NCBI GenBank assembly: GCA_964477345.1
Contig: CAYZDL010000001.1
Span: 62,001-126,000, forward strand
Length of the DNA stretch: 64,000 nucleotides
Origin: JAJZEO01 sp964477345
GTDB lineage: Bacteria > Chlamydiota > Chlamydiia > Chlamydiales > 2-12-FULL-49-11
Direction: 5' to 3'
In this document: piece by piece, positions 25,356 to 34,469 of the stretch
Position numbering within the stretch: the stretch's first letter is position 1
Layout of the letters: each line of letters begins with the position of its first letter
Program-made: the position numbers and the translations under genes
The notes under the pieces: model-generated
Database searches by the model: none
Seen by the model: only the letters and a program-made list of their open reading frames with translations
What the model was told of the DNA's origin: nothing

Positions 25356-27089
25356 TTACTCTATCCTTGGATTTGTGGGGACAATATGCACGCCATCTTT
25401 TGCATAATAAATCTTCCCCCAAGTTGTAGGGGTTTCAACTCCTGTGACTTCATCGATAGAATAACCGATTATTTCTTTAAAATCGACTATTTCTCGATAG
25501 CCTGGAGTTCCTGGAATGTGTTTGTTGGCTTTTTGTCCTGTTCCCGCATAGTCCCTTATTAATTTTTGAGGATCGGGATGAGTTAATACGCTTCTTGTAT
25601 CGATATAGTTTCTATGGTCAGTAAGATGTTTGCCCTGTTTATCCCATTGAATATTCAAGTTTGGTTGTGAAGTTTCAGCTTTTATTGGCTTGGATTTTAT
25701 GTAATTTTTTGATTTGTTTGGAAGTTGCTCTATCGAGGGTCTTTTAGTGATGGGTGTAGACTCTAGGGCTTCGGCGACAATCTCTAATTCTGCCCCTGTA
25801 GCAGCTTCTAAGACAAGGGCCCGTTCGGCGATTTCGCAGCCGGCTCGTGCTTGTTTCAGTGTTTTAGCGACTTTTGTTCCTTTGATCACGGCTTTTCCCG
25901 CAGCGCCGGGAATCACAATATCGGCTCCGTACTTGCCAAATGCATAGCCTGCAAGCTCACCACGATCTGTCGACGACAAATTGTCCCATTCTGTAATAAG
26001 TTGATGGACTTCGGGAGCTAGAGTTTCTGCTAGAGTAGACCATTCTTGCTCGCGAGCAAGATCAGCAAGTAGGGTCAATGAATCACACACTTGCTGCCCG
26101 GTCTGAATTGGATGAGTGACAGCGCTGGAGGCAAATTCAAAGAGAGCTTCCCCTGAGTCATAGACTCCTTTAGGGAAGCCTTTGGCAAAACCGGCACTAA
26201 ATTCGGAGGTAGAAAATGGGGATGGACCTTGTGTTTGTGTCACGTATGTGTGGTAGTCAGAAATGGCCGCATCGTATTCTCCTAGCTTAAAATTAGCCAG
26301 ACTACGATCGAAATAGGGCTCAGAATAGGAGGGAGATAGCTCTATTGCCTTATTGGAGTCGTAGTGCGTTTGTTGATAGTAACCAGATTCATAGGCCTTC
26401 TGTGCCGTAGATTGATAATAACGTGCTGATAAAGATGGGTTTTCTATTTCATCAGAACAGCAAGGGGTGTAATTGGTGGAGAAGAATTCATCGATGGCTT
26501 GATGCTTGCTAAGAGCCACTTCAGGAGGAAGGTCAGCTTTCTCTATCTGGTCATGGACAAGAAGAGATGCTAGAATTTTACCTTTTTCTTCGGGAGAAAG
26601 ACCCGGTTCGTTGGGGCCACGAGGTCTGTCATCACCTGCAAGAACTTCCGTAGCGGCGGCGGTTAGCGCCCCCACAGTAGAAATAGCTTTCGTAGCTTCC
26701 ACAAGAGAGACGGTGACGATCACAGCCAAAGCAATCGTCACAGCAACGGCTACTACGATGGCGATTTCTTTCTTATGCCCTTTAGTAAAGTCGATGGCTT
26801 GGGCTACACATTTTTTGAAGTGAACATCATTGTAAATGTTATAAGTTTGGAGGTTTCCGAATTGCAAAAGCTCTCGAAAGTACCTTTTTAATTTAGGTGA
26901 TTTTTCTGTTAAATCATCGTTCTCAATCCCTTTTAGCCATTTAATCAGAAGGTAATAGGGTAATAACGGATGATAACCATTTTTGACGTGGGGCGTGCGG
27001 GGAAGGATGATTGCATGAGATTGTAGAGGCATGGCTAATGTAGCAAAGAGTACCATTCCGGAAATGAGATGTTTTACATATTGGTGCAA
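25356..27089 (-). CDS. exported polymorphic toxin with C-terminal Ntox50-like RNase domain
   Basis: The 577-residue protein has a signal peptide (residues 1-26, ending PLQSHA), a strong membrane segment at about 108-130, TPR-like helical repeats at about 225-290 (YYQSTAQKAYESGYY, KAIELSPSYSEPYFDRSLAN), a Gly/Ala-rich linker of pre-toxin type at about 376-440 (GYAFGKYGADIVIPGAAGKA), and at 480-575 a compact domain with KQGKHLTDHRNYI, LIRDYAGTGQK, DFKEIIGY and YYAKDGVHIVP. The last domain matches from memory the Ntox50/polymorphic toxin type 50 family, a predicted RNase of the barnase-EndoU-RelE fold. The immunity-like genes directly follow. The delivery route is unknown. Confidence 0.8.
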   Translation of the reverse strand: MHQYVKHLISGMVLFATLAMPLQSHAIILPRTPHVKNGYHPLLPYYLLIKWLKGIENDDLTEKSPKLKRYFRELLQFGNLQTYNIYNDVHFKKCVAQAIDFTKGHKKEIAIVVAVAVTIALAVIVTVSLVEATKAISTVGALTAAATEVLAGDDRPRGPNEPGLSPEEKGKILASLLVHDQIEKADLPPEVALSKHQAIDEFFSTNYTPCCSDEIENPSLSARYYQSTAQKAYESGYYQQTHYDSNKAIELSPSYSEPYFDRSLANFKLGEYDAAISDYHTYVTQTQGPSPFSTSEFSAGFAKGFPKGVYDSGEALFEFASSAVTHPIQTGQQVCDSLTLLADLAREQEWSTLAETLAPEVHQLITEWDNLSSTDRGELAGYAFGKYGADIVIPGAAGKAVIKGTKVAKTLKQARAGCEIAERALVLEAATGAELEIVAEALESTPITKRPSIEQLPNKSKNYIKSKPIKAETSQPNLNIQWDKQGKHLTDHRNYIDTRSVLTHPDPQKLIRDYAGTGQKANKHIPGTPGYREIVDFKEIIGYSIDEVTGVETPTTWGKIYYAKDGVHIVPTNPRIE

Positions 27090-27201
27090 TTGCCTACCAT
27101 CCTGTAAATTACGCCTAGTAAAAATAAAATATTATTGAATATTCTGTAAAGATGGAAATCCTCTAGCCTTTTTCTAATTTCTCTCCTAATCTGTTTTACC
27201 T

Positions 27202-28080
27202 ATGCCACTATCTCACCTCTTACTTGTCCTATTAGTTGTTTTAGTCTGGGGTCTCAATTTCATTGCGATCAAAGTAAGCCTCACTGAAATCCCACCGTTG
27301 CTTCTTGTATTTGCACGATTCTTTTTAACAAGCATCCCGGCTATTTTCTTCATCAAACGTCCCAAGACCCCATTTAAGATGGTTGTCTTGTATGGCCTTT
27401 TCATGTTTGCTCTACAATTTTTCCTACTTTTTATGGGAATGTATGCCGGTATGACCCCCGGATTAGCCTCATTACTGCAACAATTTCAGGTGTTTTTTAC
27501 AATCCTTCTCGCAATGATCTTTCTAGGAGAAAAAAGCCATCTTTGGCAAATCATAGGGGCGCTCATATCTTTTTTGGGAATTGCTCTTGTTGCAATGAAT
27601 TTAAGTGGAGGCGTCACCCCTTCTGGTTTTGCACTATGCATTGCAGCACCTGCAGCTTGGGGAACCGGCAATATAATCTCTAAGAAGATTGGAAAAGTGA
27701 ATATGATCTCCTTAGTTGTATGGGGAAGTCTTATTGCATGGCCACCGCTTCTTGTACTCTCCCTTTTCGTCGATGGTTTTGATAAACTCCTTTTTACCAT
27801 TCAACACCTTAACTGGTTATCAAGCGGAGCCGTTCTCTATATCACATACCTAGCAACTCTATTTGGCTTTGGCACTTGGAGTTGGCTACTCCATCAGCAT
27901 CGTATGGGAACAATAGCTCCATTTACTCTTCTTGTGCCGATTGTTGCCATTATCAGCTCAGCCTTGATTCTAAAAGAACCGCTTCAATCATGGAAAGTAC
28001 TTGCGGCTTTTTTAGTCATTTCGGGACTTTGTGTAAATATATTAGGGCCTCGAATATTCATGCGAAAAATCGAAAAATAA
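27202..28080 (+). CDS. EamA/DMT-family transporter
   Basis: This 292-residue, ten-helix permease shows two EamA repeats: VLVWGLNFIAIKVSLTEIPP at the start and AAPAAWGTGNIISKKIG in the middle, plus LLVPIVAIISSALILKEPLQ near the end, typical of amino-acid/metabolite exporters of the RhtA/YdcZ type. It differs clearly from the EamA gene at 22650. It stands alone after the toxin gene start region. Confidence 0.82.
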   Translation: MPLSHLLLVLLVVLVWGLNFIAIKVSLTEIPPLLLVFARFFLTSIPAIFFIKRPKTPFKMVVLYGLFMFALQFFLLFMGMYAGMTPGLASLLQQFQVFFTILLAMIFLGEKSHLWQIIGALISFLGIALVAMNLSGGVTPSGFALCIAAPAAWGTGNIISKKIGKVNMISLVVWGSLIAWPPLLVLSLFVDGFDKLLFTIQHLNWLSSGAVLYITYLATLFGFGTWSWLLHQHRMGTIAPFTLLVPIVAIISSALILKEPLQSWKVLAAFLVISGLCVNILGPRIFMRKIEK

Positions 28081-28134
28081 TATTTGTCTTTTAAAATTAT
28101 TAATAGTAAACTTCCAGAAGTTTTTTGAGGTGGC

Positions 28135-28692
28135 ATGGAAGCAGCAACTCGTGTAGTTAATTTGGATCTAGCAATCTTTGAAGCAAATAGAGTCCTCATT
28201 GAAGAACATCGGGGATGCAGGGTAGCCTTTTCGAGTAACTTCATTGGGTTAAGGAACCCTCTACATCTACGACTTCAATATGATGATGGAAGAGTTCGAG
28301 ATATTGGCATCATACATATTGTAAATCTGCGGGGTAATTCTTTGACTCCGTTACAACAAATTGCAAGAAGTACCGAAGAAGTGACAACGGCTATTCTAAC
28401 AAGGATTGATCTATTTACTCGTGCAAGTGAACGGGGCCTTTACATTACCCCTAATGGAACTATTTATGATGCTAACGGGCTAAGAATTACCTATGGCGAC
28501 ACCTCATTTTCTGTCGACGGTCTTCCAGTTACCTTCGCAGGAGAACAGATCGCCCTCTCTCGTTTAAAAAGTGAAGGAATCTTGCAATTTAGACGGTTAT
28601 CTAATGGAATAGTTCACATCTACGATTCAGTTGATAAAAGAGAAGGGATGCGAATGTTCATTTCTTCGAATGGTGGCATCTACAGAGCTTAG
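28135..28692 (+). CDS. hypothetical protein
   Basis: The ATG follows GAGG at correct spacing. The 185-residue product is soluble, with an N-terminal helical part and a C-terminal half of short beta strands (SERGLYITPNGTIYDANGLR, then EGMRMFISSNGGIYRA), two similar Gly-x-I-Y units that could be a small repeat. No signal peptide, membrane segment or known domain was seen. Confidence 0.5.
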   Translation: MEAATRVVNLDLAIFEANRVLIEEHRGCRVAFSSNFIGLRNPLHLRLQYDDGRVRDIGIIHIVNLRGNSLTPLQQIARSTEEVTTAILTRIDLFTRASERGLYITPNGTIYDANGLRITYGDTSFSVDGLPVTFAGEQIALSRLKSEGILQFRRLSNGIVHIYDSVDKREGMRMFISSNGGIYRA

Positions 28693-28851
28693 ACCCTTTT
28701 ATCAGATGAAAAGGGAAGTAACCGATTCTAGCAGCTCTTATTTCTTCAACATTGTGAAGAATGAAAACAATGGGCAATAACAACCCAATCCAATTTTCAT
28801 GCATAACTTAGGTTATAAAACCGAGATCGTAAATAGTCAAATAATAACTGA

Positions 28852-29160
28852 TATAGAATAGAGACGATACTGGCATGTTCACACTATTCAGGCATTTTTA
28901 AGGCCAATCAAAATACATCTTCCCAAAAACAGGGCTCCTCTGAATTGGAACGTGCTCTTCAGGTCTATGGCAAAGAGATTGATACTCTAGTTATGGTTGG
29001 TTGCGAGGGTACAATACAATCTTCCCTCCGACTTAATGAGCTGCTTTTAAATTCTACATTCGGAAAAGAACCAGGTCTTACCCTCGTCTCTTCTGATTAT
29101 TTGAATTACTGTCGTTGGGTATTTCCTATTGATGACTCAGTTTTGGAAAAAAATGACTAA
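28852..29160 (+). pseudogene. gene remnant, weakly reminiscent of a racemase
   Basis: An open stretch of 102 codons has no ATG start; only TTG at 28945 is available. It contains ETILACSHYSGIFKA and EIDTLVMVGC. The first recalls the GCTHY active-site motif of glutamate racemase and the second its preceding strand, but their order and spacing do not fit a normal MurI. It sits in a 504-base interval before alr. I see it as a decayed coding region of uncertain origin. The interval from 28693 to 28851 holds nothing recognisable. Confidence 0.3.
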
Positions 29161-29196
29161 TAACGAGTAATTGAGTTTGTGGTATACAATAGTGGT

Positions 29197-30300
29197 ATGC
29201 ACCCCACATGGATTGAAATCGACCTAGGGCAGTTTCGTAGGAATATCTCCTTAATGAAGAGCTACCTCGGAAACTGTATGTTCTGTCTTCCTATTAAGGC
29301 CAATGCCTACGGCCATGGACTTTGTCAGATAGGAAAAGCCGCCGAAGAAGCGGGAGTTGACTATTTGGGGGTGGCCCACCTAGAAGAAGGAAAAGAGCTA
29401 AGAAAGGCTGGGGTTCGACTTCCGATTCTTGTTCTGGGTGCTCTTCATGAGAATCAAATCCCCGATCTGATTGAGTATGGATTAGAATTCACCATTAGCT
29501 CCCGATTTAAAGCCGACCTTGTAGCAACGGTTTGCAGCTCTATTAAGAAAAATTGCCGCATTCATCTTGAAGTCGACACTGGAATGCAAAGAACCGGCGT
29601 ACGCCCACAAACTGCAATCGATTTATTTCAACATTTAAAGAATCTAAATTGCTTTGAAATCGTAGGCATTTATTCCCATCTTGCTACAGCAGACCAAAAG
29701 GGTGATATCAATACTGAAGAACAAATAAGAAAATTTAATCATCTAGTGGAAGAACTCCCCTCTTCTACTCCCCTCATTCGTCATATTTCTAATTCTCATG
29801 GAGCCATCTTCTTCCCTCACTCTCATCTTGATATGGTAAGGCCAGCTCTTGCTACATTTGGTTACATCCCTAAAGAGGCCCCCGAAGCGTTACACCAAAT
29901 CCAGCCTTGTTTTGTCCTAAAATCAAAAGTCTCCTACTTTAAGGTAGTCGAAAAGGGTCTGGGAATTAGCTACGGCCACACTTACACAACCCCCCAAGAA
30001 ACTCGCATAGTCACTGTCCCGATTGGATATGGCGATGGATACCGGAGATCTCTATCGAATAAAGGGTTCGTATTGATTCGAGGTAAACGTTTTCCTATCG
30101 TGGGAACTATTTGTATGGACCAGCTCATGGTAGATATAGGCCAGAATGAAGTCTATGTGGGAGATGAGGTTGTTTTAATCGGAAAACAAGGAAAAGAAGA
30201 GATCTCCCTCATAGAAATCAGCCAACTTGTAGAGACAATTCCTTACGAAATCCTCTGCAACTTTAACACTCGGATCCCTCGGTTCTACTTGGATCATTAA
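29197..30300 (+). CDS. alr: alanine racemase
   Basis: The fold-type III PLP enzyme makes D-alanine for peptidoglycan. PLP-binding Lys34 lies in LPIKANAYGHG and the second catalytic residue Tyr in LGISYGHTYTTP. The C-terminal barrel shows VPIGYGDGYRRSLSN and GTICMDQLMVD. Starting at ATG 29197 gives 367 residues, the usual length. An upstream GTG would add six untypical residues. Many pathogenic chlamydiae lack alr, so its presence fits an environmental lineage. Confidence 0.93.
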   Translation: MHPTWIEIDLGQFRRNISLMKSYLGNCMFCLPIKANAYGHGLCQIGKAAEEAGVDYLGVAHLEEGKELRKAGVRLPILVLGALHENQIPDLIEYGLEFTISSRFKADLVATVCSSIKKNCRIHLEVDTGMQRTGVRPQTAIDLFQHLKNLNCFEIVGIYSHLATADQKGDINTEEQIRKFNHLVEELPSSTPLIRHISNSHGAIFFPHSHLDMVRPALATFGYIPKEAPEALHQIQPCFVLKSKVSYFKVVEKGLGISYGHTYTTPQETRIVTVPIGYGDGYRRSLSNKGFVLIRGKRFPIVGTICMDQLMVDIGQNEVYVGDEVVLIGKQGKEEISLIEISQLVETIPYEILCNFNTRIPRFYLDH

Positions 30301-30319
30301 TAGTTAAGAAAAGAAAAAC

Positions 30320-30769
30320 TTGCCATCTCTCCCTTCTCATCATTGGCATGCCGCTCCCATCCCTAAGGGAAAGCTTGACCCCAAGATCTTAAATGAGTTT
30401 ATGCCTCAAATTATCGAAGTATCGAAAGAGTTTAGACATCAAGATGATGGTCGTACGCGAAGAGATACTAGAGAGTATGGGTTCAGCTTCTTTAAGATGC
30501 TAGAAGGCGGTGACTCTTATGATCCTCCTCCTCTATTTCTTCAGGAACTAGGTCGGGATATTTGTAGAGTCTTGGGACATGAACCACCCTCTGAATTTAA
30601 CAACATCATCCTTTCTTACTATGAAAAGGGATTCTACTTAGAACCACATGTTGACTCGGATCTTTATTTTAGTGAAAGGGTTTATGGAATCATCATTATA
30701 AATAGGAGTCAAGTCGCTTCATCCAGCCGGGAAAGCGCGTCTGTTCAATCCTCTGTTGAGGTGAGTTAG
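30320..30769 (+). pseudogene. truncated AlkB-like 2-oxoglutarate dioxygenase
   Basis: The frame begins with TTG and shows the first half of an Fe(II)/2-oxoglutarate oxygenase: NNIILSYYEKGFYLEPHVDS contains the H-x-D iron-binding pair, preceded by REYGFSF. The sequence breaks at about 30702, where it runs into the 3' end of the convergent hexosaminidase gene and becomes a Ser-rich tail. The second iron-binding His and the Arg that binds 2-oxoglutarate are missing, so it is not expected to be active. Confidence 0.7.
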
Positions 30770-32984
30770 CAATTCTTCTCGTGAGAACAAATTTGGCTGC
30801 TTCTGCAAAGGCTTTTTGTGGGTAGGTGATAGCTTCAGCGGTATCCATTTCTTCAAGAACCTGCATCAAGCCCCATCCTTCTCCTTGATATCTCTCTTTC
30901 AGATCGGTCCCTTCATGTTTGAAATTCAAGTAATCAATCAAAATATAGAGCCCATTTGAAGAATTTCCAATCTCAAAGAAATTATTCAAGATCGTTTGTC
31001 TTCGGTCGAGGTCAGCCTTACGTACAATCTCTGAAAATGCATCATTGAGTCTTTGAACCATGTATCTTGCTTGAGTTGCAACGGAATCAATCAAGAACTG
31101 TCTCAATTCATTCATCTTGGGACTATTGAACTCACGATAAAAATCTTCCCTTGTTGCCCAGGGACAATCGATCTGGCCGATCAACCAAGATGGAACTTTG
31201 ATCCCTCGAGCCTTAGCAAATAGAATAAATTTGTGAAATCTCTCTTCAAAAGGGCCTAGGTAATTTGCGGGAGGCCAAATAAAATGGCCTATTCCTATCG
31301 AGGGAAAAGGTTCTTTTATATGCCAAAAAGTCAGTTGGTCCTCTCGATGGTTACACTCATTTTGCCAAATTTTATCACCAATCTTTTGAGCCTCCATATC
31401 TGAAATTTCAAAGGGAATGGTCTCTTTCCGTAACCATTCGGAAGCTACATTTAATGAACAAGTGGTAGAACTGAATGTGGCGATCTTAACTAAAGCATTG
31501 CTCACGAGATCAAGGTCGCAAGGATCGCGAAGAGCAATACAAATCGTGGGTTTAACCGCGCTCAGCTGCTTCAGAAGCTTTTCTTGATTTGGATCTTTCC
31601 ATGCGTTGTAGGAGCAAAAGACCACTGTGTCGGCACGCTCTAAGGGTTGAGTGCAATCCTCATTAGGAAAAAAGCAAAAAACAGTCGACTTTCCCAGGGT
31701 ACTTAGTTTTGATTTTTTTACCTTCTCTTCGATTTTTTTAGGAGCGGCCACCAATAGCCGTTGAGAAGATAAATCTCCTTCAAGCTTCCACTCTTTGATC
31801 ATGAGGGCCCGATAGGCAATTTCTCTAGCTAGTGAATCACTTGACTCGCTCGTACCCAAACTTTGTAAATCATATTTCTCTTTTACATGTAGGATTCGTT
31901 TCACTGATTCATCAATTCTCTCTTCGGGGATGAGGCCTGCTTTAACTGCTTGGACGACCGCACGAACAATCCGAATCACCTCATCAACGTGAGTCTCTCC
32001 TTCAATCTGATTCTGTAAGTCACGTCCTCCAATCAATAAGAGATCGTTCCCCGCTTTGATTGCCTTGAAGACTACCTGTTCAAGGTTGTTATTCCCCTTT
32101 AAAGCCCCCTCCATTGTCAAGCTATCTGTCACCAACAACCCCTGGAACTTTAATTTGTCTCTAAGCAAATTATGCAAAATTGAGTAAGAGAGGGTCGCGC
32201 AATGATTTGGATCAATCTGAGGAAACAAAATATGCGCTGTCATGATGGCAGGGGCCTCAGAGCTAAGCTTTGCAAAAGGGTAGAGTTCACATTCCAATAG
32301 CTGAGGAAGTGATTTAGCCACAGTCGGCAGTTCCTTATGAGAATCGATCGTTACATCTCCATGTCCAGGGAAATGTTTTAAACAAGCAATGACTTCGGCT
32401 TGTTGAAACCCCTCCAAACTCTTTCTTCCCCACTGAGTCACCAGATCACGATCATCACCAAAAGATCTGATTCCAATGACTGGATTCTTAGAATTGTTAT
32501 TGATATCGACCACAGGAGCCAAATTAAAATTGACCCCGACGCTTTTCATTTCATTCCCCAAAGCAAATGCCGCCCTAAATGCTAAGTTCGAGTTTTTACA
32601 GCGACCTAAAGCAGCATTTCCCGGAAATTCGGTAAAGCCCTCTTCCAATCTAGCCACTAAACCCCCTTCTTGATCAGTCGCTATGAATAATGGAATTCGA
32701 GATTGCTTTTGTAGATTTGCACATAAACTCCGCACCTGGTCACGACCATTCAAACCGTTTGCCCAATTGTAGAGAATGATTCCTCCCACCTTAGCCTCTC
32801 CCAAAAGACGGGCAGAATTGTCATTGGCCTCTTCACCATCGAAATAGACCATGAACATCTGCCCCACTTTTTCCTCTAAAGTGAGCGAGAATAAGTGGAA
32901 GGGAACCAGTAAAACCAGGTTAACCCAAATATTTCTGAATCGGCTCAATAAACACCCCACACTGGCTAAGCAAATCGAAAACAA
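30696..32984 (-). CDS. nagZ: GH3 beta-N-acetylhexosaminidase (NagZ-like) with extra C-terminal domain
   Basis: The first 530 residues form a GH3 enzyme: ACLKHFPGHGDVTIDSHKEL carries the NagZ-type His/Asp loop and GLLVTDSLTMEGALKG the nucleophile Asp. It removes N-acetylglucosamine from peptidoglycan fragments. About 230 further residues follow (SIGIGHFIWPP, CPWATREDFY), resembling a stand-alone family of exported bacterial proteins of unknown function. The N-terminus has a hydrophobic signal-like segment (NIWVNLVLLVPFHLFS). The TTG start at 32984 overlaps tyrP and is uncertain. Confidence 0.82.
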   Translation of the reverse strand: MFSICLASVGCLLSRFRNIWVNLVLLVPFHLFSLTLEEKVGQMFMVYFDGEEANDNSARLLGEAKVGGIILYNWANGLNGRDQVRSLCANLQKQSRIPLFIATDQEGGLVARLEEGFTEFPGNAALGRCKNSNLAFRAAFALGNEMKSVGVNFNLAPVVDINNNSKNPVIGIRSFGDDRDLVTQWGRKSLEGFQQAEVIACLKHFPGHGDVTIDSHKELPTVAKSLPQLLECELYPFAKLSSEAPAIMTAHILFPQIDPNHCATLSYSILHNLLRDKLKFQGLLVTDSLTMEGALKGNNNLEQVVFKAIKAGNDLLLIGGRDLQNQIEGETHVDEVIRIVRAVVQAVKAGLIPEERIDESVKRILHVKEKYDLQSLGTSESSDSLAREIAYRALMIKEWKLEGDLSSQRLLVAAPKKIEEKVKKSKLSTLGKSTVFCFFPNEDCTQPLERADTVVFCSYNAWKDPNQEKLLKQLSAVKPTICIALRDPCDLDLVSNALVKIATFSSTTCSLNVASEWLRKETIPFEISDMEAQKIGDKIWQNECNHREDQLTFWHIKEPFPSIGIGHFIWPPANYLGPFEERFHKFILFAKARGIKVPSWLIGQIDCPWATREDFYREFNSPKMNELRQFLIDSVATQARYMVQRLNDAFSEIVRKADLDRRQTILNNFFEIGNSSNGLYILIDYLNFKHEGTDLKERYQGEGWGLMQVLEEMDTAEAITYPQKAFAEAAKFVLTRRIANSPQQRIEQTRFPGWMKRLDSYL

Positions 32985-34140
32985 TTGTAACGAGAAAGAA
33001 GAGTGAGGCTCCTAAGAGGAGATATTTTCCAACACCTCCCTTCCAATAGGAGGTTTCAGGAAGCTTCCACGCCATAAAGATCGGGAAAAGACCGAAGATA
33101 ATTGCAACGAGGGCTCCTGCATAGCTAAGCGCACTTAAGAAAACCGTCGGCGCAACAAAGACAAACACAAGAGGAGGAGCAAACGTCAAAAGTTGCGAGA
33201 TCCATTTTCTCGAAGGATGATCCGATACCTTAAGACCATCGGTCAAAAATCCCATCAAACCTAGCGTAACCCCTAAGTAGGCAGTTCCCATTCCACAAAG
33301 GGCAAAAATCGTAGCCCCCATCGAAATAAGCGGCGAATGCAAAATCTGAATCAACGGAGTCGTTGCCACATCTCCAGCAGAGTAGGCGCTAGCAATACTT
33401 GCAGGTCCCGTCACTGGAACAACTCCCAGGACAAGAAATTCCCAAAAAAGATAGACCAAAAATCCAATCAAATTCCCAAGGAGCAAAGAAAGGCGAATCT
33501 TAGAAACATCCCGATCCAAATAGTTAACGATCGAAGGGATTACCGTATGAAATCCAAACGCCTGGACGATCACCGGTAAGGTAAATGGAATGATGTAGAG
33601 GTCAACGTGCTTTAAAAGAGCCATCTCCACATGCGAAGGGACAAGGAAAACAAGAACCCCATACCCCACCAAAAGCTTTCCTACAACCAAAATTCGATTG
33701 ACCCAATCGGTTGCATGAATCCCCAGCGAAAGAACGATCGCAAGAGGGGCTGCAATCAAAAAAGGAAAAAGAGAATGAGGAATCTTAGGAAACAAGGCGC
33801 CCAAAATTTTCCCCCCAGCAGCAAGGAAGGCTACATCCAAGGCATAAAGAAGAAATAAAAAGGTAATCCAACTAAAAATACGCCCCGTAGAACCCAAAGT
33901 ATTTTTTGCCATTGTCACGATATTTCCCGGATGCTGGATATTCACATCAACCATGAGAAAGCCTGTAAATAACAGAGAGGCCCAGGTAATGGCCATCACA
34001 AATAATGAAGGGACAAACCCGGCAAATCCTGTTGCAATAGGCATTCCCAACATACCACTACCTATTGAAACCCCTGCTATAAGGAGGACCGCTCCCAAGA
34101 ATTTTTTTGTAATATCTGTTTTAACTAAGACTTTAGACAT
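32920..34140 (-). CDS. tyrP: aromatic amino acid permease, TyrP-type
   Basis: The 406-residue, eleven-helix HAAAP-family protein begins with FLGAVLLIAGVSIGSGMLGM, the typical first helix of TyrP/Mtr. It imports tyrosine or tryptophan, which obligate intracellular chlamydiae cannot make. The start is ATG 34140, which has AGGAAAGG upstream; a longer frame to 34194 would overlap the racemase remnant further. Chlamydia often has one or two tyrP copies linked to tissue tropism. Confidence 0.85.
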   Translation of the reverse strand: MSKVLVKTDITKKFLGAVLLIAGVSIGSGMLGMPIATGFAGFVPSLFVMAITWASLLFTGFLMVDVNIQHPGNIVTMAKNTLGSTGRIFSWITFLFLLYALDVAFLAAGGKILGALFPKIPHSLFPFLIAAPLAIVLSLGIHATDWVNRILVVGKLLVGYGVLVFLVPSHVEMALLKHVDLYIIPFTLPVIVQAFGFHTVIPSIVNYLDRDVSKIRLSLLLGNLIGFLVYLFWEFLVLGVVPVTGPASIASAYSAGDVATTPLIQILHSPLISMGATIFALCGMGTAYLGVTLGLMGFLTDGLKVSDHPSRKWISQLLTFAPPLVFVFVAPTVFLSALSYAGALVAIIFGLFPIFMAWKLPETSYWKGGVGKYLLLGASLFFLVTIVFDLLSQCGVFIEPIQKYLG

Positions 34141-34412
34141 TCTACCTTTCCTATGTGTTGTACTATGATATCTATGGAATCGAATAGTTGACAAGAAGTT
34201 CGTAACGAGTAGCGATCGTGCAAGACAGGTAGTTCAGTACAACCCAAAACCACACCATCGATCCCTTCATGGCTTAAAATATTTTCTACTATTTTATCAA
34301 GCGACTCACTATCTTCTTTTAGGGAAACCCCTCCGAATGATTCGCAATCATAGAGATAAGCACTCAGACAAGGCCCCGCTCCTCCTATAATTCGTAACTG
34401 TCCACGGCTCAT
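34125..34412 (-). pseudogene. Asp/Glu racemase with internal deletion
   Basis: Reading from ATG 34412, the N-terminus RIIGGAGPCLSAYLYD matches the first strand of aspartate racemases (GIIGGMGP), and is followed within about 40 residues by IDGVVLGCTELPVL and QLFDSIDIIVQHI, which belong to the C-terminal end of the 230-residue family. The middle, with the first catalytic Cys (ACNT), is absent, while the second (GCTE) is kept. The frame is still open, so it is an in-frame deletion derivative. It probably lost racemase activity. It overlaps the tyrP start by 16 bases. Confidence 0.7.
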
Positions 34413-34469
34413 GAGTCCCACAAAATTACCGCTAAGGCCGCTTTTGGCGACCGATCGATCAATTTTTAT

